The notes under the pieces are model-generated. The model worked only from the letters and a program-made list of their open reading frames with translations, was not told where the DNA came from and searched no databases. DNA of 64,000 bases from Caldilinea sp. CFX5. GTDB taxonomy: Bacteria; Chloroflexota; Anaerolineae; Caldilineales; Caldilineaceae. Below, in pieces: positions 34,995 through 43,213 of this stretch; position 1 is the first letter of the stretch; every line of letters starts with the position of its first letter. Position numbers and translations under genes: made by a program. The stretch spans positions 62,001 through 126,000 of the forward strand of contig QWII01000015.1 of NCBI GenBank assembly GCA_021405325.1. The letters are read 5' to 3'.

Positions 34995-35060
34995 ATTATA
35001 ACAAAAAAGTTGGGCCGATGCTACCCAACTTTTCTTTTGCCGATTTGATTGTATGGCTAC
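34995..35060 (-). terminator. Terminator plus extended -10 promoter module, copy 1
   Basis: Read on the minus strand: stem AAAAGTTGGG (35033-35024 complement) with CCCAACTTTT, followed by a T-run, then TGT-TATAAT (extended -10, 35003-34995). It ends the Rpn operon and starts the ankyrin gene. A matching 66-bp copy lies at 40315-40380. Confidence 0.75.
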
Positions 35061-35067
35061 ATCTCGC

Positions 35068-35736
35068 TCAGACCGTTGTGCGTTCCGCTGACGGCACATA
35101 GCCAAGCACAGCTTGCTCAAAGGCCGCTAGGGTGGGGGCGATCAATAGCTGATCGACCAGATGCGCCAGCTGTTCAGCATTCTCAATGCTGGCAAAATGA
35201 CGGACGAACTCTTCCTGTTGCTCGGTGGTCAGGGAGAAATAATGGGGCAACAACTGTTGCAAAACCCCCCGCTGCCCCGCCAGCTTGCCGCGTTCAATGC
35301 CCAGCTTGAAGCCTTTCTCGAACCATTGCTGGGCTAAGGCCTTGCCTGTGGTGGCGTCGGCTTCCGGTTTTGTTTTCCTCGGGATTGCCGGCGCTCTCTT
35401 CTGTTGGCGCGGTAGGCAAGCCAACACCGCTTGTTCAAAGGCGGCAAGCGTTGGCGCATTGAGTAGTTGATCGAGCAAGCGCGTCAACTGCTCTGTGTTG
35501 GCAATGCTGGCAAAGGCGCGCCCGAACCATTCCTGTTGCCGGGGTGTTACGGGAAAGTAATGGCACAACACTTTCTGCAAAACCTCCCGTTGCCCCGCCA
35601 GCTTGCCCTTTTCAATCCACTTGTCGATCCATGGTGGCGCAGCCGTTGCCATTTCCTGTTGCGCTAGTCGCCTGCCCTGCTCCATCCATTGCTGTGCTAA
35701 GGTCTTGCCCACTTGCGCTACCGGTTGGCTGCTCAT
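35068..35736 (-). CDS. Stand-alone tandem of Rpn C-terminal units
   Basis: A 222-residue protein made of two copies of a unit of about 100 residues that also forms the C-terminus of the Rpn nuclease just upstream: GKLAGQREVLQ, HYF, then QLLNAPTLAAFEQAVL. It has no nuclease domain. The ATG overlaps the Rpn stop by four bases (ATGA), so translation is coupled. Likely a partner or regulator of the nuclease created by duplication. Confidence 0.75.
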   Translation of the reverse strand: MSSQPVAQVGKTLAQQWMEQGRRLAQQEMATAAPPWIDKWIEKGKLAGQREVLQKVLCHYFPVTPRQQEWFGRAFASIANTEQLTRLLDQLLNAPTLAAFEQAVLACLPRQQKRAPAIPRKTKPEADATTGKALAQQWFEKGFKLGIERGKLAGQRGVLQQLLPHYFSLTTEQQEEFVRHFASIENAEQLAHLVDQLLIAPTLAAFEQAVLGYVPSAERTTV

Positions 35737-36923
35737 CGTTGCTCCTTTGTCGGCAGACAGGCCAGCACTGCTTGTTCAAAGGCTGCCAAGTTCGGTGTTG
35801 CCAGCAGGTGATCGACCAATTGCACCAGTTGGTCAATGTTATCAATGCGAGCAAAGTTACGGGTAAACTGTTCCTGTTGCTCGGTGGTCAGGGAGAAGCG
35901 ATGGGACAATATCTGTTGCAACGTTTCCCGTTGCGTCACCAACCGGCCGCGTTCAAAGCCCTTTTCAATCCCCTTGTCGATCCATTGTGGGGCTAAGGTT
36001 TTTTCCATCTCCTGTTGGGCTAACAGCTTACCCTTTTCGATCCCCTTGTCGATCCACTGTTGGGCTAAGGTCTTTTCCATCGTAGCGCCTCCTTTCGGTA
36101 ACATACGGTTGACGACACGAAACAACTCATCTTCGCTCACATACTTGCTGGCGGTGGAGATATAGATCAACAAAGTGTAGAGCATCTCCAAGCCGCTCTC
36201 TTGTTGCGCCATCTCGACCAGCAGCCCCAAAATGGTCGGCAGCTTGTGAATGAGATCAGGGTCAAAGATGTGCTTGAGCAACAACAAATTGGCACGCAAC
36301 CACACTTCGCCGCGAATCTCCTTATCCGAATGGGCCGACAGATCAATCAACAGGTGTTGAAAGTCTGGTGTATAGGGGCGCAAGGCTGCCGGCGCTTGCA
36401 CCAGATCGGCAAAAGCCAGGGTGTAGTGCCACTTATCCAAACCATGATAAAAGACAATGGGCAGAATGGCCGACAACAGCTTACGCCGTTTCCACTCCTT
36501 TTCCCAAATCCGCGTCATGTAGCGCAGAAGTTGCAAGCGGACGCCGCCATCAGGTTGGCTCTTGTGTTCAAAGAGCAAATAGATGTAAACCCGTCCCTCG
36601 TCCGGATCTGCCTGTTTTTTGCGGCGTTTGCCCCGCGGCTTTTTGCCGGGTTGCGCGTCTGATGCAACGATTGGCGTCGCCGCAGGCAGGAGACCCGGCC
36701 GCAACGGCACGCTGTAGAGAACATCCGAATAGTGCTTGCGCAGCCGGGCATCGACAAAGGTGTCCTTCTCGATACGCAACTGCGTCAGATCCAGCAATTC
36801 GACTACCGGCGCCGGCAAGTAATTCGCCACAAAGTCCATCGCCGTCTTTGGTTCCGACAGCATCTGGCGAAAAAAGGTATCGTGCGGGTCGAGCAGGTCG
36901 GCTTGCTCTACGGGTTTGCTCAT
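35733..36923 (-). CDS. Rpn family recombination-promoting nuclease/putative transposase
   Basis: A 396-residue protein of the YhgA/Rpn (Transposase_31) type, a PD-(D/E)XK DNA endonuclease linked to recombination. The nuclease domain begins LLDPHDTFFRQMLSEPKTA; YSDVLYSV and YIYLLFEHKSQPDG supply the metal site (Asp, Glu, Lys). A helical C-terminus with repeated ALAQQWIDKGIEKG-like phrases ends in one copy of the unit duplicated in the next gene. Operon with 35068-35736. Confidence 0.85.
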   Translation of the reverse strand: MSKPVEQADLLDPHDTFFRQMLSEPKTAMDFVANYLPAPVVELLDLTQLRIEKDTFVDARLRKHYSDVLYSVPLRPGLLPAATPIVASDAQPGKKPRGKRRKKQADPDEGRVYIYLLFEHKSQPDGGVRLQLLRYMTRIWEKEWKRRKLLSAILPIVFYHGLDKWHYTLAFADLVQAPAALRPYTPDFQHLLIDLSAHSDKEIRGEVWLRANLLLLKHIFDPDLIHKLPTILGLLVEMAQQESGLEMLYTLLIYISTASKYVSEDELFRVVNRMLPKGGATMEKTLAQQWIDKGIEKGKLLAQQEMEKTLAPQWIDKGIEKGFERGRLVTQRETLQQILSHRFSLTTEQQEQFTRNFARIDNIDQLVQLVDHLLATPNLAAFEQAVLACLPTKEQR

Positions 36924-36982
36924 CTACTTTGTTATCTCCTCCGTTCCTGTGATGATAGCACAAAGCGCCAACAAAAGAAAGT

Positions 36983-37660
36983 TCATCCTCGTTTGGACAG
37001 GATCTCTGTAAGGCGGAGTAGGTCTTCTTCGCTAATATCCACAAAGGAGTCGATTGATTTGATGGCCGCCACAACTTCGGCGTGGGTGGGGGTTGTCCCC
37101 GTGGCGGTGAGCGGCTTGGGGGGCGCAACGTGCCAGCCGATTGGATAGCGTCGCCAGGGGAAGGCGCGGTTGAGGAGAACAGCCAGCGTCACCATGACCA
37201 AGGCATTGGCGAGGACCGGAAAGAGGACAAAACGCAAGCCGAGCTGCCGAATGGCATTGCCACCCATCACGGCGGCAAAGGCGGTCGCCCCACCCGGCGG
37301 ATGAATACATTTGAACTGGTGCATCACCAGAATCGCCAGACCCACCGCACAGGCGCCGGCAAGGGGCTGCGGTTGAATGTAGCGAGCGCAGGCGACACCG
37401 ATGATGGCGGAAAGGCTATGCCCGGCCAGGACCGGCCAGGGTTGCGAGAGCTGCCCATGCGGCACGGCAAAGAGGAGAACGGCGCTAGCCGCCATTGAGG
37501 TGATGACCGCCGTCGCCCCCGCCTCTGGAAATGCCCAAAATGCCGAACCAACCAAGATAAGGATAGACAACCCGCCACCGATCGCCGCAATGAGTCGTTC
37601 CGTCGTACTCACGTTGACCAGTTCGATGCCAAGGAATTGCCGAAATTTCAGAAAGAACAT
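36983..37660 (-). CDS. HPP family membrane protein
   Basis: A 225-residue protein with four membrane helices and the family motif IHPPGGATAFAAVMGG near residue 118. HPP proteins have been linked to nitrite or other anion transport in chloroplasts and cyanobacteria; the bacterial role is unclear. The C-terminal 50 residues are soluble. Confidence 0.85.
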   Translation of the reverse strand: MFFLKFRQFLGIELVNVSTTERLIAAIGGGLSILILVGSAFWAFPEAGATAVITSMAASAVLLFAVPHGQLSQPWPVLAGHSLSAIIGVACARYIQPQPLAGACAVGLAILVMHQFKCIHPPGGATAFAAVMGGNAIRQLGLRFVLFPVLANALVMVTLAVLLNRAFPWRRYPIGWHVAPPKPLTATGTTPTHAEVVAAIKSIDSFVDISEEDLLRLTEILSKRG

Positions 37661-37738
37661 GCGCTACTGATCCAAACTCTGTTCGTTGTTGTTTTTGCTT
37701 TTGCGTTGACAAATTCCTGTGATGCGGTTGGGTTTGAC

Positions 37739-38041
37739 TTAGACAACCATCACAGTAACTTCACGAGCTAACCGTTCACCAAGGGTATCCTCAGCAATGT
37801 CTAAATCATAGTCCATCTGCAAGCCAAGCCAGAATTGCGGTGACATACTGAAATAGCGGGCGAGGCGGAGGGCCGTGTCCGCTGTAATCCGACGCTTGCC
37901 ATGAATGATTTCATTGATACGACGCGCAGGTACACGAATGGACAAAGCCAATTGATTCTGGCTCAAGCCCATCGGTTTCAAAAATTCTTCTAATAGGATC
38001 TCGCCTGGGTGAACCGGCTCTAATTTCTCTTCTTTGTTCAT
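37739..38041 (-). CDS. higA: HigA family antitoxin, no HigB seen
   Basis: A 100-residue XRE-type helix-turn-helix protein with the HigA opening VHPGEILLEEFLKPMGLSQ, recognition region ALSIRVPARRINEIIHGKR and the ending SMSPQFWLGLQMDYDLDIA. HigA usually follows higB directly; here the flanking genes are a monooxygenase and an HPP protein with no room for higB, so it is solitary. Confidence 0.85.
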   Translation of the reverse strand: MNKEEKLEPVHPGEILLEEFLKPMGLSQNQLALSIRVPARRINEIIHGKRRITADTALRLARYFSMSPQFWLGLQMDYDLDIAEDTLGERLAREVTVMVV

Positions 38042-38065
38042 GCGTTACCCTCAGTGGTAATCCAC

Positions 38066-39526
38066 TCAGCGGGGAGGGCGTGCAAACTCCAGCGTCCCAT
38101 CATCCACCTTCCCAAAGCGTAGCGTTACCAGATCAAGCAGATAGTTCTGATGGAGCTTCCAGGGTCGTTGCGATCCCTGATGCGGAAGTTGATCAAGCGC
38201 TCGTTTGACATAGCCGGAGGTGAAATCGAGCATCGGCTCTTCGACCACGGCTGGGTCGCGACGGGGCATACAGTGCGTATAGCCATGCCGCGCCATATAG
38301 TTCAACACCCGACAGATATATTGACAGACCAACTCGCACTTCAGCGTCCACGAGGCGTTGGTATAGCCGACGACAAAGGCCAGGTTAGGGATGTCGCTGA
38401 ACATCAATCCCTTGTAGTTCATCGTCTGGCCCAACGCCACCGGCTGGCCATCGACGCTCAGTTGCACGCCGCTAAAGAGCTTCATCACCAACCCCGTTGC
38501 CGTCACAATGATGTCGGCGTCCAGGTGTTGACCCGATTGCAACTGAATGCCGCTTTCGGTGAACGTTTCGATCTGATCGGTGACCACCGCTACCTTACCC
38601 GCCTTCATCGCCTTGAAGAAATCGGCATCAGGCACCAGACAAACCCGCTGATCCCACACGTTGTAGCGGGGCGAGAAATGGGTATCGACATCATAGTCGG
38701 GGCCAAGCTCGTTGCGGATGCCTTGCAGAATCATCGCCTTGGCCTCCGCCGGTTTGCGGCGGGCGGCAGTGTATAGGTAGCTGCTGACGACAATATTCCT
38801 CCAGCGCGCCAGACTATGGGCCAGTCGGGCGGGTAGCCGTTTGCGCAACCGGTCGGCAAAAGGGTCTTGCGAGGGGCCAGAGACAAGGTAGGTGGGTGAA
38901 CGCTGGAGCATGGTCACATGGGCGGCCTGTTCCGCCATCGCCGGCACCAGCGTCACTGCCGTCGCTCCGCTGCCGATGACCACCACCCGCTTGTCGGTAT
39001 AGTCGAAATTGGTCGGCCACCGCTGGGGATGGATGATCTGCCCCTGAAAGCGCTCGACGCCCGGCCAGGTTGGCGTATAGCCCTGCGCGTAGTCATAATA
39101 ACCGCTGCACATGAAGAGGAAATTGCAGGTGAACTGGACTGGCTCCTGCGCCGGCCCCTGTTCGGCTTCCACCGTCCACTGGCTATCTGCCGAAGACCAA
39201 CTTGCCCGTCGCACCCGGTGTTGGAAGCAGATCTGCCGGTCAATGCCATAGATCGCCGCTGTCTCCCGAATATAGTTCAAGATCGACGGCCCATCGGCAA
39301 TCGCCTTCGCCTCCGGCCACGGGCGAAAGCTATAGCCAAGCGTGAACATATCTGAATCCGAACGCACGCCCGGATAACGGAACAAATCCCAGGTGCCGCC
39401 AATCGCCGTCCGTCCTTCCAAGATCGTATAGCTTTTGCGCGGACACTTTTTCTGCAAATAATAGGCCGCCGCAATCCCAGAGAGACCAGCGCCGACAATC
39501 AAAACATCAACATGGGTGGTTGTCAT
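38066..39526 (-). CDS. Baeyer-Villiger type flavin monooxygenase
   Basis: A 486-residue FAD/NADPH monooxygenase. The FAD motif VLIVGAGLSGIAAAYYL is at the start, GTWDLFRYPGVRSDSDMF follows, and the BVMO fingerprint is complete as FQGQIIHPQRWP. The NADPH motif is VVVIGSGATAVTL. Oxidises ketones to esters or heteroatoms; substrate unknown. The start MTTTHVD (39526) is preferred over an ATG six codons upstream. Confidence 0.9.
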   Translation of the reverse strand: MTTTHVDVLIVGAGLSGIAAAYYLQKKCPRKSYTILEGRTAIGGTWDLFRYPGVRSDSDMFTLGYSFRPWPEAKAIADGPSILNYIRETAAIYGIDRQICFQHRVRRASWSSADSQWTVEAEQGPAQEPVQFTCNFLFMCSGYYDYAQGYTPTWPGVERFQGQIIHPQRWPTNFDYTDKRVVVIGSGATAVTLVPAMAEQAAHVTMLQRSPTYLVSGPSQDPFADRLRKRLPARLAHSLARWRNIVVSSYLYTAARRKPAEAKAMILQGIRNELGPDYDVDTHFSPRYNVWDQRVCLVPDADFFKAMKAGKVAVVTDQIETFTESGIQLQSGQHLDADIIVTATGLVMKLFSGVQLSVDGQPVALGQTMNYKGLMFSDIPNLAFVVGYTNASWTLKCELVCQYICRVLNYMARHGYTHCMPRRDPAVVEEPMLDFTSGYVKRALDQLPHQGSQRPWKLHQNYLLDLVTLRFGKVDDGTLEFARPPR

Positions 39527-39576
39527 GTCGTCCTCATTTTCCAAACCCAGTCACGGCGTGGCAGCCGGGAAGGCTT

Positions 39577-40008
39577 TTACCGGCGATGTGTGTACCGACG
39601 ATCTCCGGTTTGCCCATTATCACTTTGCCAGTTTACGCGAACACTATCGGTAGCATGTAACTCCCAAATGATCAACCCGGCGTAAGAAACGTTGATTACC
39701 TTGCCCATCCGTTTTGCTGTGGTGTTGAGATCAGGATGTTTGAGGGTTCTACGTACAAAGGCGGCCGCTTCATACTGCGCTACATCAAGGTAGATTAGGC
39801 AATACTGCCCATGACGTAGCCTTGGCCTGAAGAAATCTTCGTCCAGTGTGAAGAACGTTGGTCGGTTCAAGCTATGCCACAACGGAATGATTTCATCATC
39901 CTTGATGCCTTCCCGTCCGATCTCAAAAGCAACCTGCTTGAAAGGAACACGCCATCCTTTCAAGATCTGACGTTGACTGTCTGGAAAGTTTTCATCAAGG
40001 ATGATCAT
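39577..40008 (-). CDS. DUF5615-type PIN-like protein (toxin candidate)
   Basis: A 143-residue protein with the PIN-like acidic pattern of DUF5615: MIILDENFPDSQ at the start, GIKDDEIIPLWHS in the middle, and FFTLDEDFFRP. Partners of DUF433 proteins of this kind are treated as toxins (probable RNases). ATG overlaps the stop of the DUF433 gene by four bases. The C-terminal 20 residues look added. Confidence 0.75.
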   Translation of the reverse strand: MIILDENFPDSQRQILKGWRVPFKQVAFEIGREGIKDDEIIPLWHSLNRPTFFTLDEDFFRPRLRHGQYCLIYLDVAQYEAAAFVRRTLKHPDLNTTAKRMGKVINVSYAGLIIWELHATDSVRVNWQSDNGQTGDRRYTHRR

Positions 40009-40259
40009 GCCGGTTCCAACGTAAATGCGTAGTCGTCGGCATGTTCAACAAAAGCCTGACTAGCCAGTTGCACGGCTTCGGCAATGGCCTGTTTAGTCAC
40101 TTTGCCGCGCCATTCCTCCTCAATCGTTTCCCACGCCATGCCACTGGCAACCTGCTCTAAGACTTGCCAGACCATAATCCGTGTTCCACGAAACGTTGGT
40201 TTCCCATGACAAATTTCCGGATCAGCTATAATATAACGACCGATGATCTTCTGTTTCAT
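40005..40259 (-). CDS. DUF433 antitoxin candidate
   Basis: An 84-residue protein with the DUF433 signature ADPEICHGKPTFRGTRIMV and a helix-turn-helix-like remainder. It pairs with the DUF5615 gene. The start MKQKIIGR was chosen from homologues; a TTG 12 codons upstream keeps the frame open. It is preceded by the second copy of the terminator/promoter module (40315-40380). Confidence 0.8.
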   Translation of the reverse strand: MKQKIIGRYIIADPEICHGKPTFRGTRIMVWQVLEQVASGMAWETIEEEWRGKVTKQAIAEAVQLASQAFVEHADDYAFTLEPA

Positions 40260-40314
40260 TGATCCTCGCATACTACCTTTACTGTCACGCTGCAAAATTC
40301 CGATTGTTACCGCT

Positions 40315-40380
40315 ATTATAACAAAAAAGTTGGGGAGATGCCACCCAACTTTCCTCTAGACGATTTGGTTACATGGTATT
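40315..40380 (-). terminator. Terminator plus extended -10 promoter module, copy 2
   Basis: On the minus strand the stem AAAGTTGGG/CCCAACTTT (40344-40352 and 40326-40334) is followed by a T-run and TGT-TATAAT (40323-40315). The sequence matches 34995-35060 closely, including a GATTTG-TATGG-like flank. It would end the CadD transcript and start the DUF433/DUF5615 pair. Confidence 0.75.
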
Positions 40381-40463
40381 GCCGTAGCGGCATGGAACTG
40401 CTAGGACAGGCAAGCTGAACCCCACTTGATAGTATATTGCTATTCTCAGTCACCACGCCATCG

Positions 40464-41075
40464 CTAAAACACCCAAAACAGCGTGTACGCTTCACTTTCG
40501 ACCAAGATATAGACGCCCAGACCAATGAGCACGAAAGGCACGATGCGATGACCGTACTCGGTCAATGCCTTTGCCACAAGCTTGTGATGGGTGAGAAAAT
40601 AGCTGACCACGCACCAGACGCCGACCAGCAGATAAAAGATGAGCAGGATGATCAACAAGCGGGGAAGGTCACTGGTGGCAAAGAGGGGCGTGTAGATGCC
40701 GATGTTGTCGCCGCCATTGGCAAAGGTCACCGCCGCCACACTCAGAATAGCTGTCATGACGCTCGTCTTGGCGACAGCCTGTTCCGCTGGTGTATCTTCC
40801 TCCTGTTTGTGCTGCCACCAATGGCGCAACCCAATGGCAATGGGCAGCACCCCAAGCAACCCAATCCACTCACGGGGAATCAGCAAACCACCCACAAACC
40901 CCAGCAGACTAATCGCCACCAATGCTGTGAAGCCAAGATATTGCCTAATCACCACATGCCAACGGGTAAAGGTGGCGTTGGTCTGGGCATAGAAGAGCAT
41001 CAACACAAAAAGGTCATCAATGTTGGTGGCGGCAAAGGTGATCACCGCGGTGACGATTGTCCGTAATATTTCCAT
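40464..41075 (-). CDS. CadD-type cadmium/heavy-metal transporter
   Basis: A 203-residue membrane protein with six helices, characteristic of the CadD family: AATNIDDLFVLMLFY in helix two and FANGGDNIGIYTPLFA in the middle, which hold paired Asn-Asp metal-binding residues. Start at 41075 (MEILRTIV); the open frame upstream lies over zwf. It follows zwf with eight bases between. Confidence 0.85.
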   Translation of the reverse strand: MEILRTIVTAVITFAATNIDDLFVLMLFYAQTNATFTRWHVVIRQYLGFTALVAISLLGFVGGLLIPREWIGLLGVLPIAIGLRHWWQHKQEEDTPAEQAVAKTSVMTAILSVAAVTFANGGDNIGIYTPLFATSDLPRLLIILLIFYLLVGVWCVVSYFLTHHKLVAKALTEYGHRIVPFVLIGLGVYILVESEAYTLFWVF

Positions 41076-41083
41076 AGAAAGTG

Positions 41084-42634
41084 TTACGGCTTTACATTCC
41101 GCCAATACCTTCCATCCCGCGCCAGTAAGCGATCCGCCTCTGGCGGCCCCCAGGTGCCGGCGGGGTATTGGGGCAGACGCAGCCGGCGACCAGCTTGCCG
41201 CGCCGCCGCATCCTCCGCTTCCCAGCCGGCCAGGATGTTGGTGACCCGATCCCACGCTACCTCGATCTCGTCGCGGCGGATAAAGAGGGTACTATCACCC
41301 AGCAGCGCGTCGAGCAGGAGCCGTTCGTAGGCGTCGGCGGGCTTTTGGCCGAAGCTGGCGCTGTAGGTAAAGCTCATCTGCACCGGATCGACCTCGACCA
41401 GGGGGCCGGGGCGCTTGGCGTCAAAGCTGAGGACAATGCTCTCATCGGGCTGGATGCGCATGGTGAGGACATTGCTGGGCAGGTGAAACTGGTCGTAAAT
41501 CTTCTCAAAGAGCAGCAGCGGCGGCTTGCGGAAAACAATGTTGATCTCGCTCAACTTGGCCGGCATCGCCTTGCCGGTGCGCAGGTAAAAGGGCACCCCT
41601 TTCCAGCGCCAGTTGTCGATCTCCAGCTTCCACGCCACGTAGGTATCGGTGGTCGAATTGGGCGCAATTCCTTTGCTCCCCAGATAGCCCTGCATGGCCG
41701 CACCGTTGACCAACCCCGCTTCATACTGGGCGCGCACCACATCTTCGCGCACGGCGCTGGGGTCGAGGCGGCGAATCGAGTGCATCACATTGACCTTCTG
41801 GTCGCGCACCGCTTTGGCGTCAAAGGCGACCGGCGGTTCCATCGCCGTCAACGCCACGAGTTGCATAACATGATTCTGCACCATATCGCGAATCGCACCC
41901 GACTCGTCGTAGTAGCCGCCCCGGTCGCCGACACCCAGGCTCTCGGCCACGGTGATCTGGACATGGTCAATATAGTTGCGATTCCAGATTGGCTCAAAAA
42001 TGCCGTTGCCAAAGCGGAAGACCAGAATGTTCTGCACCGTCTCCTTGCCCAGGTAGTGGTCGATGCGATAGATCTGGTCTTCGTGGAAGCGGCGCAGGAG
42101 ATGTTCGTTGAGGGCTTGGGCGCTTTGCAAGTCGCGGCCAAAGGGCTTTTCGATGATCAGCCGTGTCCAGCCGCTGGTCTGCCCATTATTCTGCCGACCG
42201 GCCAGCCCGATCTCCTGTAACAGCGCCGTGATCGGTTCAAAAACATCCGGTGGCGTCGCCAGGTAGAAGAGGATGTTGGGCGTGTTGCGTTCCCGTTGTA
42301 GCGTGCGGATGCGTTCAGCCAGGGCGGCAAAGGCGGCAGCGTCATCATACTGACCGCTCTGGTAGAAAAGATTCTGCGCAAAGTCCGCCCACTGGGTTTC
42401 ATCCACCCCGCCGGCCCCATGCTCGGTGGTCATATGGTCGCGCAACCCTGTTGCGGCCAGCTCGCGAAATTGCTCATCGCTGTAGGCGGTGCGTGCATAG
42501 CCCAACAAGGTAAAGCCGGCCGGTAATAACTTCTGCGCCGCCAGGTGATAGACGGCAGGAATCAACTTCCGTTTTGCCAGATCGCCCGACGCGCCAAAGA
42601 CGACAATCAGGACCGGCTCGGTCATTCGTTTCAT
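41084..42634 (-). CDS. zwf: Glucose-6-phosphate 1-dehydrogenase
   Basis: A 516-residue NADP enzyme opening the oxidative pentose phosphate route. The nucleotide motif [19 protein letters not shown], the active-site [13 protein letters not shown] and [13 protein letters not shown] are all present. The length is usual. Followed closely by the CadD-like gene and preceded by a four-helix-bundle cassette that separates it from the ABC transporter genes. Confidence 0.97.
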   Translation of the reverse strand: MKRMTEPVLIVVFGASGDLAKRKLIPAVYHLAAQKLLPAGFTLLGYARTAYSDEQFRELAATGLRDHMTTEHGAGGVDETQWADFAQNLFYQSGQYDDAAAFAALAERIRTLQRERNTPNILFYLATPPDVFEPITALLQEIGLAGRQNNGQTSGWTRLIIEKPFGRDLQSAQALNEHLLRRFHEDQIYRIDHYLGKETVQNILVFRFGNGIFEPIWNRNYIDHVQITVAESLGVGDRGGYYDESGAIRDMVQNHVMQLVALTAMEPPVAFDAKAVRDQKVNVMHSIRRLDPSAVREDVVRAQYEAGLVNGAAMQGYLGSKGIAPNSTTDTYVAWKLEIDNWRWKGVPFYLRTGKAMPAKLSEINIVFRKPPLLLFEKIYDQFHLPSNVLTMRIQPDESIVLSFDAKRPGPLVEVDPVQMSFTYSASFGQKPADAYERLLLDALLGDSTLFIRRDEIEVAWDRVTNILAGWEAEDAAARQAGRRLRLPQYPAGTWGPPEADRLLARDGRYWRNVKP

Positions 42635-42648
42635 GGGAATCCTTGCTA

Positions 42649-43213
42649 CGTGATTCGTGATTCGTGATTCGTGATGCGTGATGCGTGATGCGTGATGCGT
42701 GTCACTAATTATGGAATGGCGTTAAAAAGCTCTAAGGGAATTGTACTGTAAGTAACCTTCTCTTCTTGAATTTTGCTATCGCGTTGATCAGGAATGACCG
42801 TGAGCAGTAAACGAATGACTTGTGTACAGAAGTCTAACCGATGATTCGTTACTGTGCTGCCAAGGATGTGTCGTCCTTTGTGATACCAATCGCGACTTTC
42901 GCGCGCAGAACCAAGCGCATACTCGTAAAAGCGTACTCGATCCCGCCCAGAGCTACGCCTATAACCTTCGGCAATATTGGCACTGATTGAACCAACCGCA
43001 CGATAAAGTTGATTTGATAAATCAAGTGTACGCGGATCTTTGTACAGCTTTGTTACATCATGCCAGGCAATGTCGCCAAGAAAAAGCGCCAGCCGATAAG
43101 CCTCCATCTTCCACAGTAAATCGCCTTTAATAAAAGATGACACATCCTGCTCCCACTCCGCGTAACTCTGATAACTCATCCATCTCCCCCAATTCCACGA
43201 ATCACGAATCACG
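42649..43213 (-). mobile_element. Candidate IVP cassette bounded by GTGATTC heptamers
   Basis: One side is a tandem array of three GTGATTC and four GTGATGC units (42650-42698). The other holds two inverted GAATCAC units (43199-43212). The arms 42649-42666 and 43196-43213 are 18-bp exact complements, enclosing one four-helix-bundle gene. The second arm supplies the stop codon of the ABC ATPase (43202-43204). The array ends 14 bases before the zwf start. Same architecture as 12995-13563. Confidence 0.6.
42709..43179 (-). CDS. Four-helix-bundle (IVP/S23-type) protein, second copy
   Basis: A 156-residue protein of the 23S rRNA intervening-sequence protein kind: [38 protein letters not shown], then [19 protein letters not shown] and a final helix [11 protein letters not shown]. 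It is closely similar to the product of 12980-13498 over most of its length. The start [11 protein letters not shown] (43179) aligns with that copy; the open frame extends upstream across the ABC gene but is not coding there. Family members form basic pentameric barrels that bind nucleic acid; a role here in stabilising or moving the hairpin is inference. Confidence 0.87.
   Translation of the reverse strand: MSYQSYAEWEQDVSSFIKGDLLWKMEAYRLALFLGDIAWHDVTKLYKDPRTLDLSNQLYRAVGSISANIAEGYRRSSGRDRVRFYEYALGSARESRDWYHKGRHILGSTVTNHRLDFCTQVIRLLLTVIPDQRDSKIQEEKVTYSTIPLELFNAIP

Noticed and set aside
42650..42698. Heptamer array taken for a CRISPR array
   Set aside because: Units are contiguous with no spacers.
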